From: Wuchereria bancrofti | Taxonomy: Eukaryota; Nematoda; Chromadorea; Rhabditida; Onchocercidae | Direction of reading: 5' to 3' | Length of the DNA: 64,000 nucleotides | Assembly: GCA_005281725.1 (NCBI GenBank) | Contig: SSBO01000003.1 | Location: 1,511,396 to 1,575,395 of the forward strand | Shown here: one piece after another, positions 48,119-59,948 of the stretch | How the letters are laid out: every line of letters begins with the position of its first letter | How positions within the stretch are numbered: position 1 is the stretch's first letter | Program-made: the position numbers and the translations under genes | The notes under the pieces: generated by a model | The model's input: the letters and a program-made list of their open reading frames with translations, nothing else | Database searches by the model: none | What the model was told of the DNA's origin: nothing

Positions 48119-49260
48119 TTACATATTATTAGATTTTACCTGATCAATGTCCAATAAGAATATATTCGTTTGAAGACCACCTTCAAGGTCACCATCATAT
48201 TCCACGTTTGGCATTATAGCAGGAAAAAGAGAGCAACCAAACTTATCAATAATTGATACCGGAAAGAAATTAGGTCGAGGATTTGAAATCGTACAATTGT
48301 TTACTAAAATACAGAATAGACCATTTTGTTGTTGTTGTTTATAGTTGCATGTCCAATGATGATAGACTGGTTCACCAATTCCAACTTCCCTGCAATTGCA
48401 ATTTGGTCAATTTTTTTACTTCTCTAAACATTTACTCACTTTTGTTTTAATTACAGGGTCAGTTTTTTTTTCTTTTTGTTTGCTGTAGTCACTTTGTTAA
48501 CATAATTAAGTAAAATAGGATACAATAGGATATTTTGTAATGAAAAACGAAACTTATGTATAAAGTTAATTACATCTTTCAGATGTGACATTCTTCAAGT
48601 TCCGCCTAAAATTTAAATTAATTAAGAATTCTGAGCCGATATTTAATTCAATTTCTTCCCAAAAAAGAAGAAAGTCTTTGTTAATTAAATTGGAAGTCAA
48701 TAAATTGAAATCTGCATTGGATTTTGAAATTAAAATTGAAAAAAACTTTGAAAACTTATTGAGTCCAATATGAGAGTAAAACAGATGACATTATCTGACT
48801 ATTAGTATCAGTGGTTCATATATAAAATGTTTTAAGCAATTTTTTCAATCTGAGAACTAATTTTTGATAAAACAAAAAACAAAAAAAAAACATTTTAAAA
48901 TTATTTTCCATTCATTTGAAAAATCTCGATAAGTTGCCAAATTGAAAGAATGATAGTTTAATAAGATAAATGATAAAAATATATTTACAATGTAACTAAC
49001 TATAGCTACCTCTTCAATTCCGCTCCATTCCGATTATGAGACCGTACACGATATTTGCAGTCCGGTTCTGGAAATTTACTGACTGGAAGATTGATAATGT
49101 CATCATCGGCAATATTATAATCATTTAATCCATTCACTAGCACTATAGATGATGCTATGCAGGAAAATAGTAAAATTTGAAATGGAATTGGAATCGAAAT
49201 AGCCGTATTTGAAGTATTTATTGTTGTTATTGTTGGTAGTCTGAGAAGTTGCACATTCAT
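48119..49260 (-). CDS. Secreted ZP-C-domain (cuticlin-like) protein, apparently lacking ZP-N
   Basis: Two exons, 49010-49260 and 48119-48389, give 173 aa. A long N-region is followed by a hydrophobic segment (PFQILLFSCIASSIVLVNG, about 26-45), a likely signal peptide. Then comes a sequence like the C-terminal half of nematode ZP domains: FPEPDCKYRVRS, VGIGEPVYHHWTC, CTISNPRPNFFPVSIID, GCSLFPAIMPNVEYDGDLEG, TNIFLLDID. The usual N-terminal half, a furin site, the last cysteines and a membrane anchor are absent. The second exon either runs to TAA at 48119-48121 (adding VKSNNM) or is spliced at CAG|GTAAAA (48139) to an exon I did not find. ZP proteins in nematodes build cuticle alae or apical matrix; that role is inferred. 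Confidence 0.7.
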
Positions 49261-52200
49261 TTCCGATTTATTTCCAAATTTCTTAAATGTTGGTACAGTT
49301 GAAATTACTTCTTCCGGTAGCCGATTATTTACTTCTCGTCTCCGAACTTTTGTTTTTTGAAGTGCTCAAAGGAATGATATTTTATACTAAATAAATAATC
49401 ACATCTACTAAATTCGATTCATTGATATGACAGCAATAAAACAAAGAATGAGGATAACGATGACAGCGTTGACAATTGACAGTGAGAAGGGTATCGAATT
49501 GTTATGTCACCTTTCTTCAATTCCTCTCAACTCAATCACATCACAATTGCATCTATCAGTTGCAATATTGCATCTTCCATTCTATCAAATTATTCTTTTC
49601 TTCTTTAATTTCATTCTTATCAAATATTTCTGAATTCTAAATATATCAGACATTTTCTAAAATTTTAATTATATTACACATTTTTCTATGTAATAATAGC
49701 CTTATTCAATATTCTTCACTTCACGTCATTTTCAATACTTTATTAGCTGTTATGAAATTCGTAAGAAATATTACGATGCGAAAATGAAATTAAAGTTTAG
49801 CGATTCATTCACAATTTTTCTCTTAAATTCGAATGCAAAATTTTTGAACAAAAAAAAGAGGTTAATTACTACAACCACAAATAATAGTGCTATTGATTTA
49901 ATTTCTTAAAGATAACAGAAACGAGCTAATTAAAATTTAATTTTCAGATATTCAGTTAACTTACTTTCCATTTTAATAGACATATTTAATATTTCTACAA
50001 GAAAGAGGATTTTGAGTTTCAATGATTAAAACGATCCTTCTACAAGTCACATTTAATCATATTACCATGAAGTATGAAAGTAAAACTATGCAATGTAAGA
50101 TATTACTTCGGTGAATAATTTAATGAAAGTTAAACAGTTAATTTGAATAATAGATTGATCGCGAGGACGTATTCAAACTACTGATGATAATGATGATAAT
50201 GGATAGTGTAAAAATGTACAAATAACATTGGTGGAATTAAATATTTCAAAAGAATTAATTTTATTGTCAAAATCAAATCACCTGTTCATTTCCTAATTTT
50301 ATTTATATTTGTGACATCGAAAATGACCTCTAAAATTGCCAATTTAAGAAAAAATTTGTAAAGAAGTATTTATCCTTAGTTATTTCTGTTATTGTTAAAA
50401 TTTCGAATTTTTTGTTGTCTATGTTAATCAACTCTTTTCACGGGTTTCATGAGTAGAATGAATTTGGTTCACCCCACAACACCAGCAACGTTTTTATTTT
50501 TTTGATGAGAAATGAACATTTTTTTTCAAATTTATTTTGTGACCACTTTTCAACTTTATAAAATTTTCATATTAAGATGAATTTGTGCAATTTTGCTAAA
50601 ATAATAACAAATTAATTGTATTTTTATGTTTGAGGTTTTTTATTTTTCTATTCAAACAACCTCATAATTGAGAGAAATGTAAAACTCAAAATTTAGTCGA
50701 CTTTGTTCATTTTCAAGTTTTAATCCGTTCAAAGATGAAGTAAGACCGAAGAATTGCATTGTTGTTTTAATATTACTTCCAACACTGAAACACATTTAGT
50801 AAATTTGAAATTAACGAACATAACCTGAAGTTGTTATTTGAATAAAGTTTTTTTGAATTTTTATACTGATCTTTCCGTTTTTTTCTTTTTGTTTACATCT
50901 ATAAGAAAAAATAAATAATGTCTTTTTATCAACAAAGCATTAAATTTGCAACTCAAAAATAAATTTGAATGTTTTTTCAAAAATAACAATGCTTAATAAA
51001 ATTAAAACTTTCATTAGTAAATTCTGCTTTCTAAATGGCTTTTCTCACTTAAAATTTGAAAACGAATAAAATAATTGTGTCGCATTAACTCCTTTAACTT
51101 GTTGTCAAGGAGTAAAAGGTTTAAAGTTTTGCATTTTCAAATTTTGTAACTAAATCGAGAGCTTTAATCACTATTACCAATTAACAATGTTAATATCAAT
51201 GGTTGAGATTCAAGTATTTAACATTTTATAATAAATACCCTTGCAACTACCATTGCATCATAAATAGCACTAAAATTCAATGATCTAAGTACTGGATTTG
51301 CTCATATTTTCAGTTAATTGTTCTGCTCAATTAATTAATTTTTCTTCAATTGAATTGTGAATAGTCAATTGGTCATTAAATAAATAAGGTCAATCAACGA
51401 AACCCTCACTTATCAACAATCAAACGCTAATATTTTGGGTCGCCATGGAAATAATTACAACTTTTTGGAAAATTCCACTGCAAACTGAATAAGACTAAAT
51501 AATTTATTTCTTAACAGTAATTACACAATATGCATAAATTATGACAAATTTTTGCAGTTTCCCACAATTTTGATTACATTTCTTTCTTATTATCAATTAT
51601 CAGAATGATATGATACTAAACATCATAGATTACTTAAAAGAATAAAAGTTAATAAAGTGATTCTTTCTTGTGGTACTAAATGTTTATATTAAAACATTAT
51701 TGTTAAGTTAAAACTTACTCATCGCAGTTAAATTGAAGAATCTTAAGTTATCTAATCCATACGGTATAATCTTTAAGTGAAAAAAAAAAAATGATAAAAA
51801 TTTAATTACAGTTGTGTGCAGTCAATGAAAATTTGATATTTATTCTTGGCTACTTGGTAAATTGTATAAGAAATAATATCCTGGAAATAAAGGACAAAGT
51901 ATTGGTTCGGTAGGTAAGTAATAATAAGTAATAATACTTAAAACTGAAATTTACTTATTATCAGTAGTTATGTGTTTGTTTAACTTATGATTTTACGGTT
52001 GTCATTTGAACTAACACTAGGCTATACCAAAGCATAAATAAAACCTTATGAAAGCTTTTTGAGACAATTATCTATGAGAAATCATTATCCGTTTTCAATA
52101 ACGGACAAAAGTACGTGTCAACGTCACTGATGATTATTAACACGTGGAAAACATTTGGAGACACTTGTCGAGAAAAATATTGCAAATAGTGATTATTTTC

Positions 52201-53952
52201 TAAATATATTAATTGTAGGTATGAGAAACGTTGTCAAGGTTATTCACGTCTTCTTTAATTAAGCAAATTTTTTTAAGATTCAGGTAAAATTAGAGGTATT
52301 CAAATTCTATGAGGAAAATTAACTTTTGTTATTCAAATGTATAAATAGTACATTTGCGCGTCTTTTTTTTTGAGGGATATTATTTTTAATGAGTTTGGTG
52401 GATGATTATTCTTGATAGATATGTATTATTATGCATTATATTGTACCATCATTTCTCTCAGATCAAAAAGTAAAAGTAAAAGTAAAAAAAGTAAAAGTAA
52501 TATTTTTCTATTTTAGTAATCTTTTATTTCCTAATATATGTGACAATATTATATATGCATGTACGATTATTTTCAACCTTTCCAAATTTAAGTAATTATT
52601 TTCTGATTTTTTAGACAAATTTTTTAGAAATGAAGTGTATTTCAGAGAATATAAACTATATTATTTCAATATAGAATATTTTAGAAAAGTGCAAAAGTCA
52701 AATAGTAAAAAAAAAGTAAAAGTAGTTGAAACTTTTTTGAGCTTTTTTCAAAGTTTTTTTAAGATTGAATTTTCAACTTTTTTAGTTTTTGTACATAAGA
52801 AAGAAAGAAAATTCGAATATTTCATATATTTGAATTTTTAATTAATTCATTATCCATTTCAAGCGATTACACGATTACACGGTAAGACCATGGATTGGAA
52901 TAGTACTGAACTGATGAATCGATGCAGAATTTTCACATTTATTGACAAACATTTTGAAATGTTTCAATTTAAAAATTTTTTGAAATGTTGAAATGCATTT
53001 CAAATTTGTTTGTAAAATTATTATTTGTCTTTTATTGTTTACAGCTTTTTCTTATGAATATATTTTTCCTAGTTTTTCAGACAAAAAATAAAAAATTTTT
53101 GCAATTTACCTGAAATACTTATTAAATTAAAATCTTATTTAAAACTAATCAGTGAACAAATTTTCTCACACTAAATGCATCATTTGCTGCAGCAAACTTG
53201 GTTTACCATTTTAATTTTATTAATTTCCTCAAGAATGCATAATTTTTGCATAATTCTTCCTGAAAATAATATTACTGAAATTTCTCGATAATGGCAATGG
53301 CATCAAAATGTCTTCATCAATATTGATTTTAAATTGTCACGCAACCGAGACACTTTATTACTATAATCAAAATTGAAATTAATAAGATTAAAAATGAAGA
53401 AAAATCACTTTCTGTGACCTAAAAAAACTCTTAAAATTTCCTGGAAAAATTAGTTTTAAATTGCTTCTCAAGCTAAATTTTAATAATTTAACTTTATTCA
53501 TTCATTCATCAGTTTGCATTATCGTATTATTTTTCAGACGTGAAATGTTGTTAAATTTTCACTGATATTCATTGATTCACATTTATTAATGATAATCTCT
53601 AGACGAATTGAGAAAAAAAAATGCCATCGGATTTTTTTGCATTAAATTGAAGGTTCCTTTTATGGAACGCTACTGAGCAGGCGTTTTTTCTAGCTAAAAT
53701 AATCTTAGATTCTATATTTTCTAAATTTACCATTTCAATAGTTAAACTATTAAAAGAGAGAGAGAGAGAGATATAAGAATTCAATATTTATGATTTATTT
53801 AGGACCTAAATAAGCTTTGATTGCAGTTTTGTCTAAGGAATCTTTTTAGATTTTTTAGAATTCCATTTCCAGTTAAATGAATGATCAATCTTGAGTTTTC
53901 CTTGCAATGATATCTCTCTAATCATTCAAATAATTTTATAAAATGGAAAATA
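49261..53952. other. Intergenic, very AT-rich, no gene seen
   Basis: No coding or RNA signal recognised. Frames at 49427-49633 and 52635-52841 are AT-driven. A GTAAAA/AAAAGT hexamer-like run occurs at about 52468-52501, and a short GA run at 53754-53770. Confidence 0.6.
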
Positions 53953-54772
53953 TTACACAGAACTTAACAAAATTATAAAAAATACTAAAAAACATATGTA
54001 ATTATGAAATGAAAATATTAAGGCGTTATTACACAAATTATCGTTACAATGACAAATTGAAGGGCTATGAATATGATGGCATTCCATTTTGTTATCAATC
54101 ACCTTATCACGATATATAAATTTTTGACAGCCACGCATAACAAATTGTAGATCTGGAAGGAATGTAAATTTCATTACTAAAATATTTTCAATAAATGAGC
54201 ATAAATAATTATCTTCAAAAGATTTCTCCTCAAATAAGTAAGCTCCAAAAAAATTTAGCTGATTTGTTTCTATGTTTTTCAAAACGAACTCTAATCAACT
54301 ATTTCTAATCTGAAAATGTTGTCACATTGAACACAAACAGATTTCAAATTTTGAAAAATTTGAAAATGAAAGTGTTTACGATCAATAATTCAAAGAATTA
54401 TTCAACCCACACATATCTTGCTTTTAAGACAAAACGTGAAATAATTAATAGCTATCAGATTTTTAAATTACTTCAAGTAAAATATACAATGTTGATGGAC
54501 TAACCTTTTTGTCGTACTGTAATTTTGATACATTGATCATCCGGTAAACAATTAATCTGTTTAACAGTTTTGAACGCAATATCTTCTGAATTGATGCATA
54601 ACCTATCAACTGGTGGTACCATAAAATTTGAATAAAGTACCGTTTTGAATGCTCGTTGGGCATCCTTACTAATATTAGAAGGTAAACTGGATGCACAGTT
54701 ATAACAGTAAAGTGTTTCACCATATAGGAATAACAGAAATTCAAAAATAATTAATGTCACAATGACAGGCAT
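53953..54772 (-). CDS. Ly6/uPAR-type GPI-anchored surface protein (ODR-2/HOT-like)
   Basis: Two exons, 54505-54772 and 53953-54152, give 155 aa. A signal peptide (MPVIVTLIIFEFLLFLYG) is followed by LYCYNC, the usual Ly6 opening, and ten cysteines in the mature domain: five in exon 1 (CYNC, DRLC, INC, QC) and five in exon 2 (GC, EC, ICHCNDNLCNN). CxCxxxxCNN is the typical end of the fold. A hydrophobic C-terminus (YICFLVFFIILLSS) without a basic tail fits a GPI signal. Exons join in phase 1 through a GTTAGT donor and TTCCAG acceptor. Nematode relatives (ODR-2/HOT) act at neuronal surfaces; that assignment is inferred from domain layout only. Confidence 0.8.
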
Positions 54773-57700
54773 TACGTGAATAATTAATTAAATTTATTGC
54801 TTTTTAATTGCTCTTATGAAAATGTCCTGTTTTAAAAAAGGACAAAAGAAATCGAATATACTGAAAAAGCCAATTTGAATTTTTGAAGCAGCAAATGAAG
54901 AAAATAGCAACGCCATTCAGATTTCAAAAAGAGTTGAAAAGAGGATTTTTTGAACATTTTTTGAGAGTTATAAGAGCAATATGATTTCAAGTGGGACCAG
55001 CATTTGTAATGATTGTGCCACGAAGTGACTGGAAGACAGCTGGACATGATGACATTAGCAGGATTGGAGTTCAGGAAATAAATATAGCAATGAAGTTACC
55101 ATGGAAACAGGAAAATACTAACTAAAGTAGTTAAGGACGAAATGTATCCATTCCTTAGAGCTATTTCCGTTCTCGAAATTCGAAATGTTTCATTTGCATT
55201 TTTAAAGTGCCAACAGAATCAGTGCTAATTGTCATCTCTGAAATATTTGAAATCGCTTAAAGAGAAAAACTATACATAATGCAATTTTGTCGATATGATA
55301 AAGCAGAGAAAAGATGAGAAAGCATACGAGATGTAAAAGAAAGTCAATACTTGTGCTTGGGCGGAAGATGTTAAAGTTGTCACTAATTTTAAAAAAATGA
55401 AGAGACATATTCAAAAAAAAAAAAAAAAAATTATTCCTCAAATTCATTATATTTGCATAGATTTTGGACTTATTAATTAATACTTCTGGTTTGTAATTTG
55501 ACAAACTGTAATCAAAAACCACAATTATGATCATATGATTAACTGAAATCTATGCAAATTAAATTTCAAAAAAACGCATATTAAACTTCTTATGCATTTC
55601 TGCAAATCAATCAGGGGTTTAATTTTTTTTTTTTCTAAGTATGGAAAATATTTTACAAATTTCAGAATCATACATTAGTTATCAACCGTACACTCACCAA
55701 TCACATGCATACCAGTACTTTAGTGGCATGAAAAATAATTTTGAAATTTAATAAACTTCCACCATTTATTTCCTATCAGTATTTCTTTTCCCAAAAAGTG
55801 TTAGTTTTGAATTCATAAATTTTTGTTTTTTTTAGAATGCAAAAGTTCAATATGCGTCAGTTTTTGCTAACTTACATTTGTTCATAAAACACATAGAGCA
55901 TAAGTACCTAAATTACTACACAGGACAAAAGCACCAGCTGTACATTTGCGCATTCGTGCGTGAAATAACTTTCATCTATGCTACAATGCTCCACATGCAG
56001 TATTGCAATTGAGAATTACAAGTAGAAATTGAAATTTCAATTGTATTTCGTTCTTAGAAATCTGAAAGATATCAATTGAATATATAAGTTTGCTTTGAAT
56101 TAGATTCTTAAAAAAAATTTAGTATTGGAATTCAGTTATAAATATTTATTAAAAAACTTGAGAAAGAAATTCGGTATTCGGATGACCTATTTTGGAACTT
56201 AAAACAATTACTTTGCTGTGGTTTTTTTTTTTGAAACAATTAGCAAATTTTTTCCAGTAAATTTAGAGAGTTAAAAGAATATTTAAATTTGTTTCTTTTT
56301 ATAAAAAATTAAAAGTATTTTCAGGAGCTTACAATTTATTTAGTCTTTTCTCATTGCGTAAATCGATTGTTATTAAAAAAATATTTGTTGTATAATTAAA
56401 TAACGAGCAGAAAAGTAAAAGGCGCTTGAAATTTGACCAATTTCTGATTAAATGATCAAAGGAAGCTAACAACTGACAAACAGAACTAACATATATCTGG
56501 CGAATTTTTTGCAAATTTAAGTCGGAGATTAAATTTATTTAATTCCTGAGAGAATCAATTATGCTATAAATTCAATTAGTAAAATAGTTTTTGAATTTTC
56601 AAATTCAAAATTGCATCCGCGATTTGCTATGAATCAAATTTCTAAGCATAAAAAAAATTTCACAATTTCTCGACTATATGTTTGAGTTTAATTTCACTCA
56701 AATAATATTTATTTAAAAGGATATTATTCATTCATTCAAAGTTTTTTTTTTTTTAATGTCTAATGAAATTCATCATTGTTATCAATTCATAGCCATCATT
56801 ATTATTATACTATTATCATAATTACTATCATCATCATCATCATCAGCATTATCATCATCATCCTATCCGTTATCGTTAACTTGTCACCAATTTTTGTGAA
56901 AATGCATTCGCCTAACAGAAGGGTCGGTTTCATCGGATGATTTACGATCGCCTAAAAATTTATGCCGTGCCCTATCTCCTGTATACATCAACTAACAGCA
57001 ATATTTTCACTTGGTTTGTATGTTTGCTTGCTTGCGTATGTACGCCTCACTCTTTGCCTATGCATTTTTTTTTTTTATTGTTCAAATTGTCAATAAGGTT
57101 TCACAACTGTAAAGTTTATTTCTAAATTTTCATTTAAAATTTTTAGCATCTTTTCTTGTTATTTTAAATTGCTGCATGTTATACCGATAGGAAAAAAAAA
57201 AAGAAAAACTACCGAGTAAACTAAACGACTAATAACAAATTTATCAAAGATCTTAAAAATCATACCTATAAATTTATCAGGCCTTAAAAGTTTATTTTCA
57301 GAATTGCTACTTTTGTCAATGAAGGGGTAGTTGAAGACAAGAAGAGGGAGGAAACAACAATTTTTAGGAAGCAAACAAAATTTGGGGTGTCACAGTTATA
57401 AACCAGTAGTGAAGTGTCCCCGTATCAGCCGTCCTCTTTTGCCTTTTCCTTCTTCAGTTACAGTAGTCAGTTTGTGAAATTGTCAAAGCGTCACAAATTA
57501 GTTAGTTAGGTGACAAAGGAAAAGAAACAGCCTTTCATTTTCCATCGTATATTCCAATCCCATATTGCTTATTATTATCACAGCATATTACCTGATTGTT
57601 TCTGGCTTCCGGTTTCTTATCACCTGAATTCCTATCCTCTAAAAGTTCATTTATCCTGGCTACTCAACAACATTACCTGAATGCACTACGACCGATGACT

Positions 57701-58694
57701 GTTGTTTGCGCACACATACGGTGGAGCAATGCGATACGACAATAAGCTGAGGACGAGCACTGGCGATGAATTATATCATCTTTCTACTACTCTTTCTCGA
57801 TCCATTTGTCGATTACGTCATCGCGATCTCATGGCTGTAATTCTTTTATTTTTTTATTTTTTTGCAGTGATTATATTTAAAATTTTAAATATTAATTCAT
57901 CTAAGTTCACTTTGCAATAAATATTAATTTTTCTACTTAACTATTTTATCAATTTAACTAAATTAGATCAGTAGTAAGCATTATGTGAAGTTTTAATTGT
58001 CATAAATCGTTTCCATACTTATCTTTTTACTGGGCTTATTCACCGGATTAAATGCATATAATCATTTATTTAATAGCACTACCATTTGATTCAGTGAGCA
58101 AAGTAAACAAAATAAAAGTGAAAATAAGCAAAATAAAAATGAAAGTAAGCAAAATTATATGACATAATTATGAGTGTCAGGTTCGAACCAATCCAAAAAA
58201 AAAAAATCAAATTTTATCTAAGCACAAAAAATTGACTTAATTTCAGATATAATCAATGTTAATATTTTTTTAATTCGACGAGCAAATGAACTGCATCTAC
58301 CATAAATGGATAGTCAAATAGGCCATATCTGATTCTATAACTTTCCTTTTGGTAATTCCAGATAATCAGAATATATGAAAAATTTAGTTACTGGAAAAAA
58401 ATAAAAATTTCGGAATAATTTTTATAAAAAAATCCAAAGTCTTAAATTCCAAATTAAACGGTTTTAATACATAGAACAATTTCACTTCTTCGATGATATT
58501 ATTATTTATTTTCTTCCCTTACATTTGCCAAAATAATCTGATTTTAGAAGACTGATTACGAGTATAATTAAGATCTAAACTTTCCATTCGTATCAGTGGA
58601 CAATAGGAAATAACTATAGATTAAATCAAAATTTATATTATTCAAAAGAAAAGTAAGAATAGTTATGCTTGAGGCTTTTTTCTGCTCCAATAAA

Positions 58695-58738
58695 AATATA
58701 AGATGTTCTGAAGGCAGAACATCTCATATTTTTTTTCC
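58695..58738 (+). repeat. Hairpin followed by T8
   Basis: AGATGTTCTG, loop AAGG, CAGAACATCT, extended on both sides by TAT/ATA with one mismatch, then a T run. It may be a chance inverted repeat or a short Pol III product. Confidence 0.6.
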
Positions 58739-59399
58739 GCTTTTAAGCTAAAAATTCTACGGTGGCGCCATTCTGGTATATTTTTTACGGACTTTTGCCG
58801 TCGATCGTAATTCTTCTTTTCATTTTTAATGCAAGTTAGAAAGCACTGAAGGGTCTGTAGAAGGGAACAGTGATGAACTAGTAACAATTATAGCTTATAG
58901 TAACAATTATTCTAAAAAGAAATGTTTCTTTTTTCTTAGTCAATCTCTTAAACTACTAAATTAGTTTAAGATAAGAGGAAAATATTTATTGTTCGAGAAG
59001 AAATATGACCATATGTGTATGTTGTAAGAATTCTTCTAAAATTACCAACATTTATTATTTTTTTTTTTTTGAATTTCAACGATTTTGTTCGGATAATTTT
59101 TCCTTTTTGAGAAAGACTATAATTCATTTGTGATAGTGATGATATTTGTGAAATAGAATATTGAGATAGTTGGAAAATGTACAAATTGCAATGAGCCAAG
59201 AATATAAGTATTGGGATCATTATCCAAATGCAATGATCAATCATTTATATACCGAATTTAAAAATCATTCTCATTCTCGTTTACCTTCCCTTACTATTCC
59301 ATTCATTCATTCATTCACTTAAACAACATCAGTGAAAGTGGATAGCATCATTTAGTGGATTTAAAATTTCCTTCGAAATGACAGATAATATTTGACAAA

Positions 59400-59600
59400 T
59401 GAAATCGATTGGTTGTTGAACAACAACGGTGACAACGACGACGACGATGATACGAGCAGCAATCCTTTCGAGTAACAGAAGGAAGAAACCCATCCCACCT
59501 CCCCTTAGGCAGTCATCAATTTCATTCTGCCAATGTCCCTCTCTTTTCCGCCCCCTCACAGTTTATGACAAGTTGCAGACTACCGTATCCCAATCCTATC
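59400..59600 (+). promoter_or_regulatory. Candidate Wnt promoter / 5' region
   Basis: GC-richer than the flanks, with ACGACGACG triplets and a CCGCCCCCTC box, 350-550 bp upstream of the proposed Wnt ATG. Confidence 0.3.
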
Positions 59601-59948
59601 CATATGCATATTTTTGCAATCGTAGTATATTCCTTAGTAGGAGAAAATAGTCTTTCTGAATGAAAAAATCATCCATAAATCCGTAAGCTTAGCGAAACGT
59701 GAAGCAAACGTTTACGTTTACGCATGCTTTCATTTTCACTGTTACGCATTTACTGAAAGGGAAAACGTTTTGAAAGTGATTTCTGATAAGAAGATTGACA
59801 TATTATTTCGTTATCAGTTGACAGAAATGATGTCACATCTCTATCTTTAAAGATAAAACGAAGAATTTAACTTTTAAAACGTACTGACGCAATCTTTTTT
59901 TTTTTCTTTTTGAATAAATCGTTACATACACACTATCATCGACTAAAT

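Larger units (their letters stand above)
54773..59948. other. Intergenic upstream of the Wnt gene
   Basis: Mostly AT-rich. Contains TCA/TTA trinucleotide runs (56795-56862), a GC-richer stretch at 57400-57800, a 10-bp hairpin followed by poly-T (58695-58738), a GC-box-like CCGCCCCCTC (about 59549) and two tandem GTTTAC cores (59710-59723). A frame at 57702-57920 ends in a hydrophobic run and could be an alternative signal-peptide exon for the Wnt, weakly. Otherwise no gene. Confidence 0.55.

Noticed and set aside
57702..57920. 72-aa plus-strand frame upstream of the Wnt as a separate gene
   Set aside because: Not recognisable as a protein; kept only as a weak candidate signal-peptide exon for the Wnt.
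59429..59650. 73-aa plus-strand and 76-aa minus-strand overlapping frames before the Wnt
   Set aside because: Simple ACG/ACT triplet content and GC-rich promoter-like sequence explain both.
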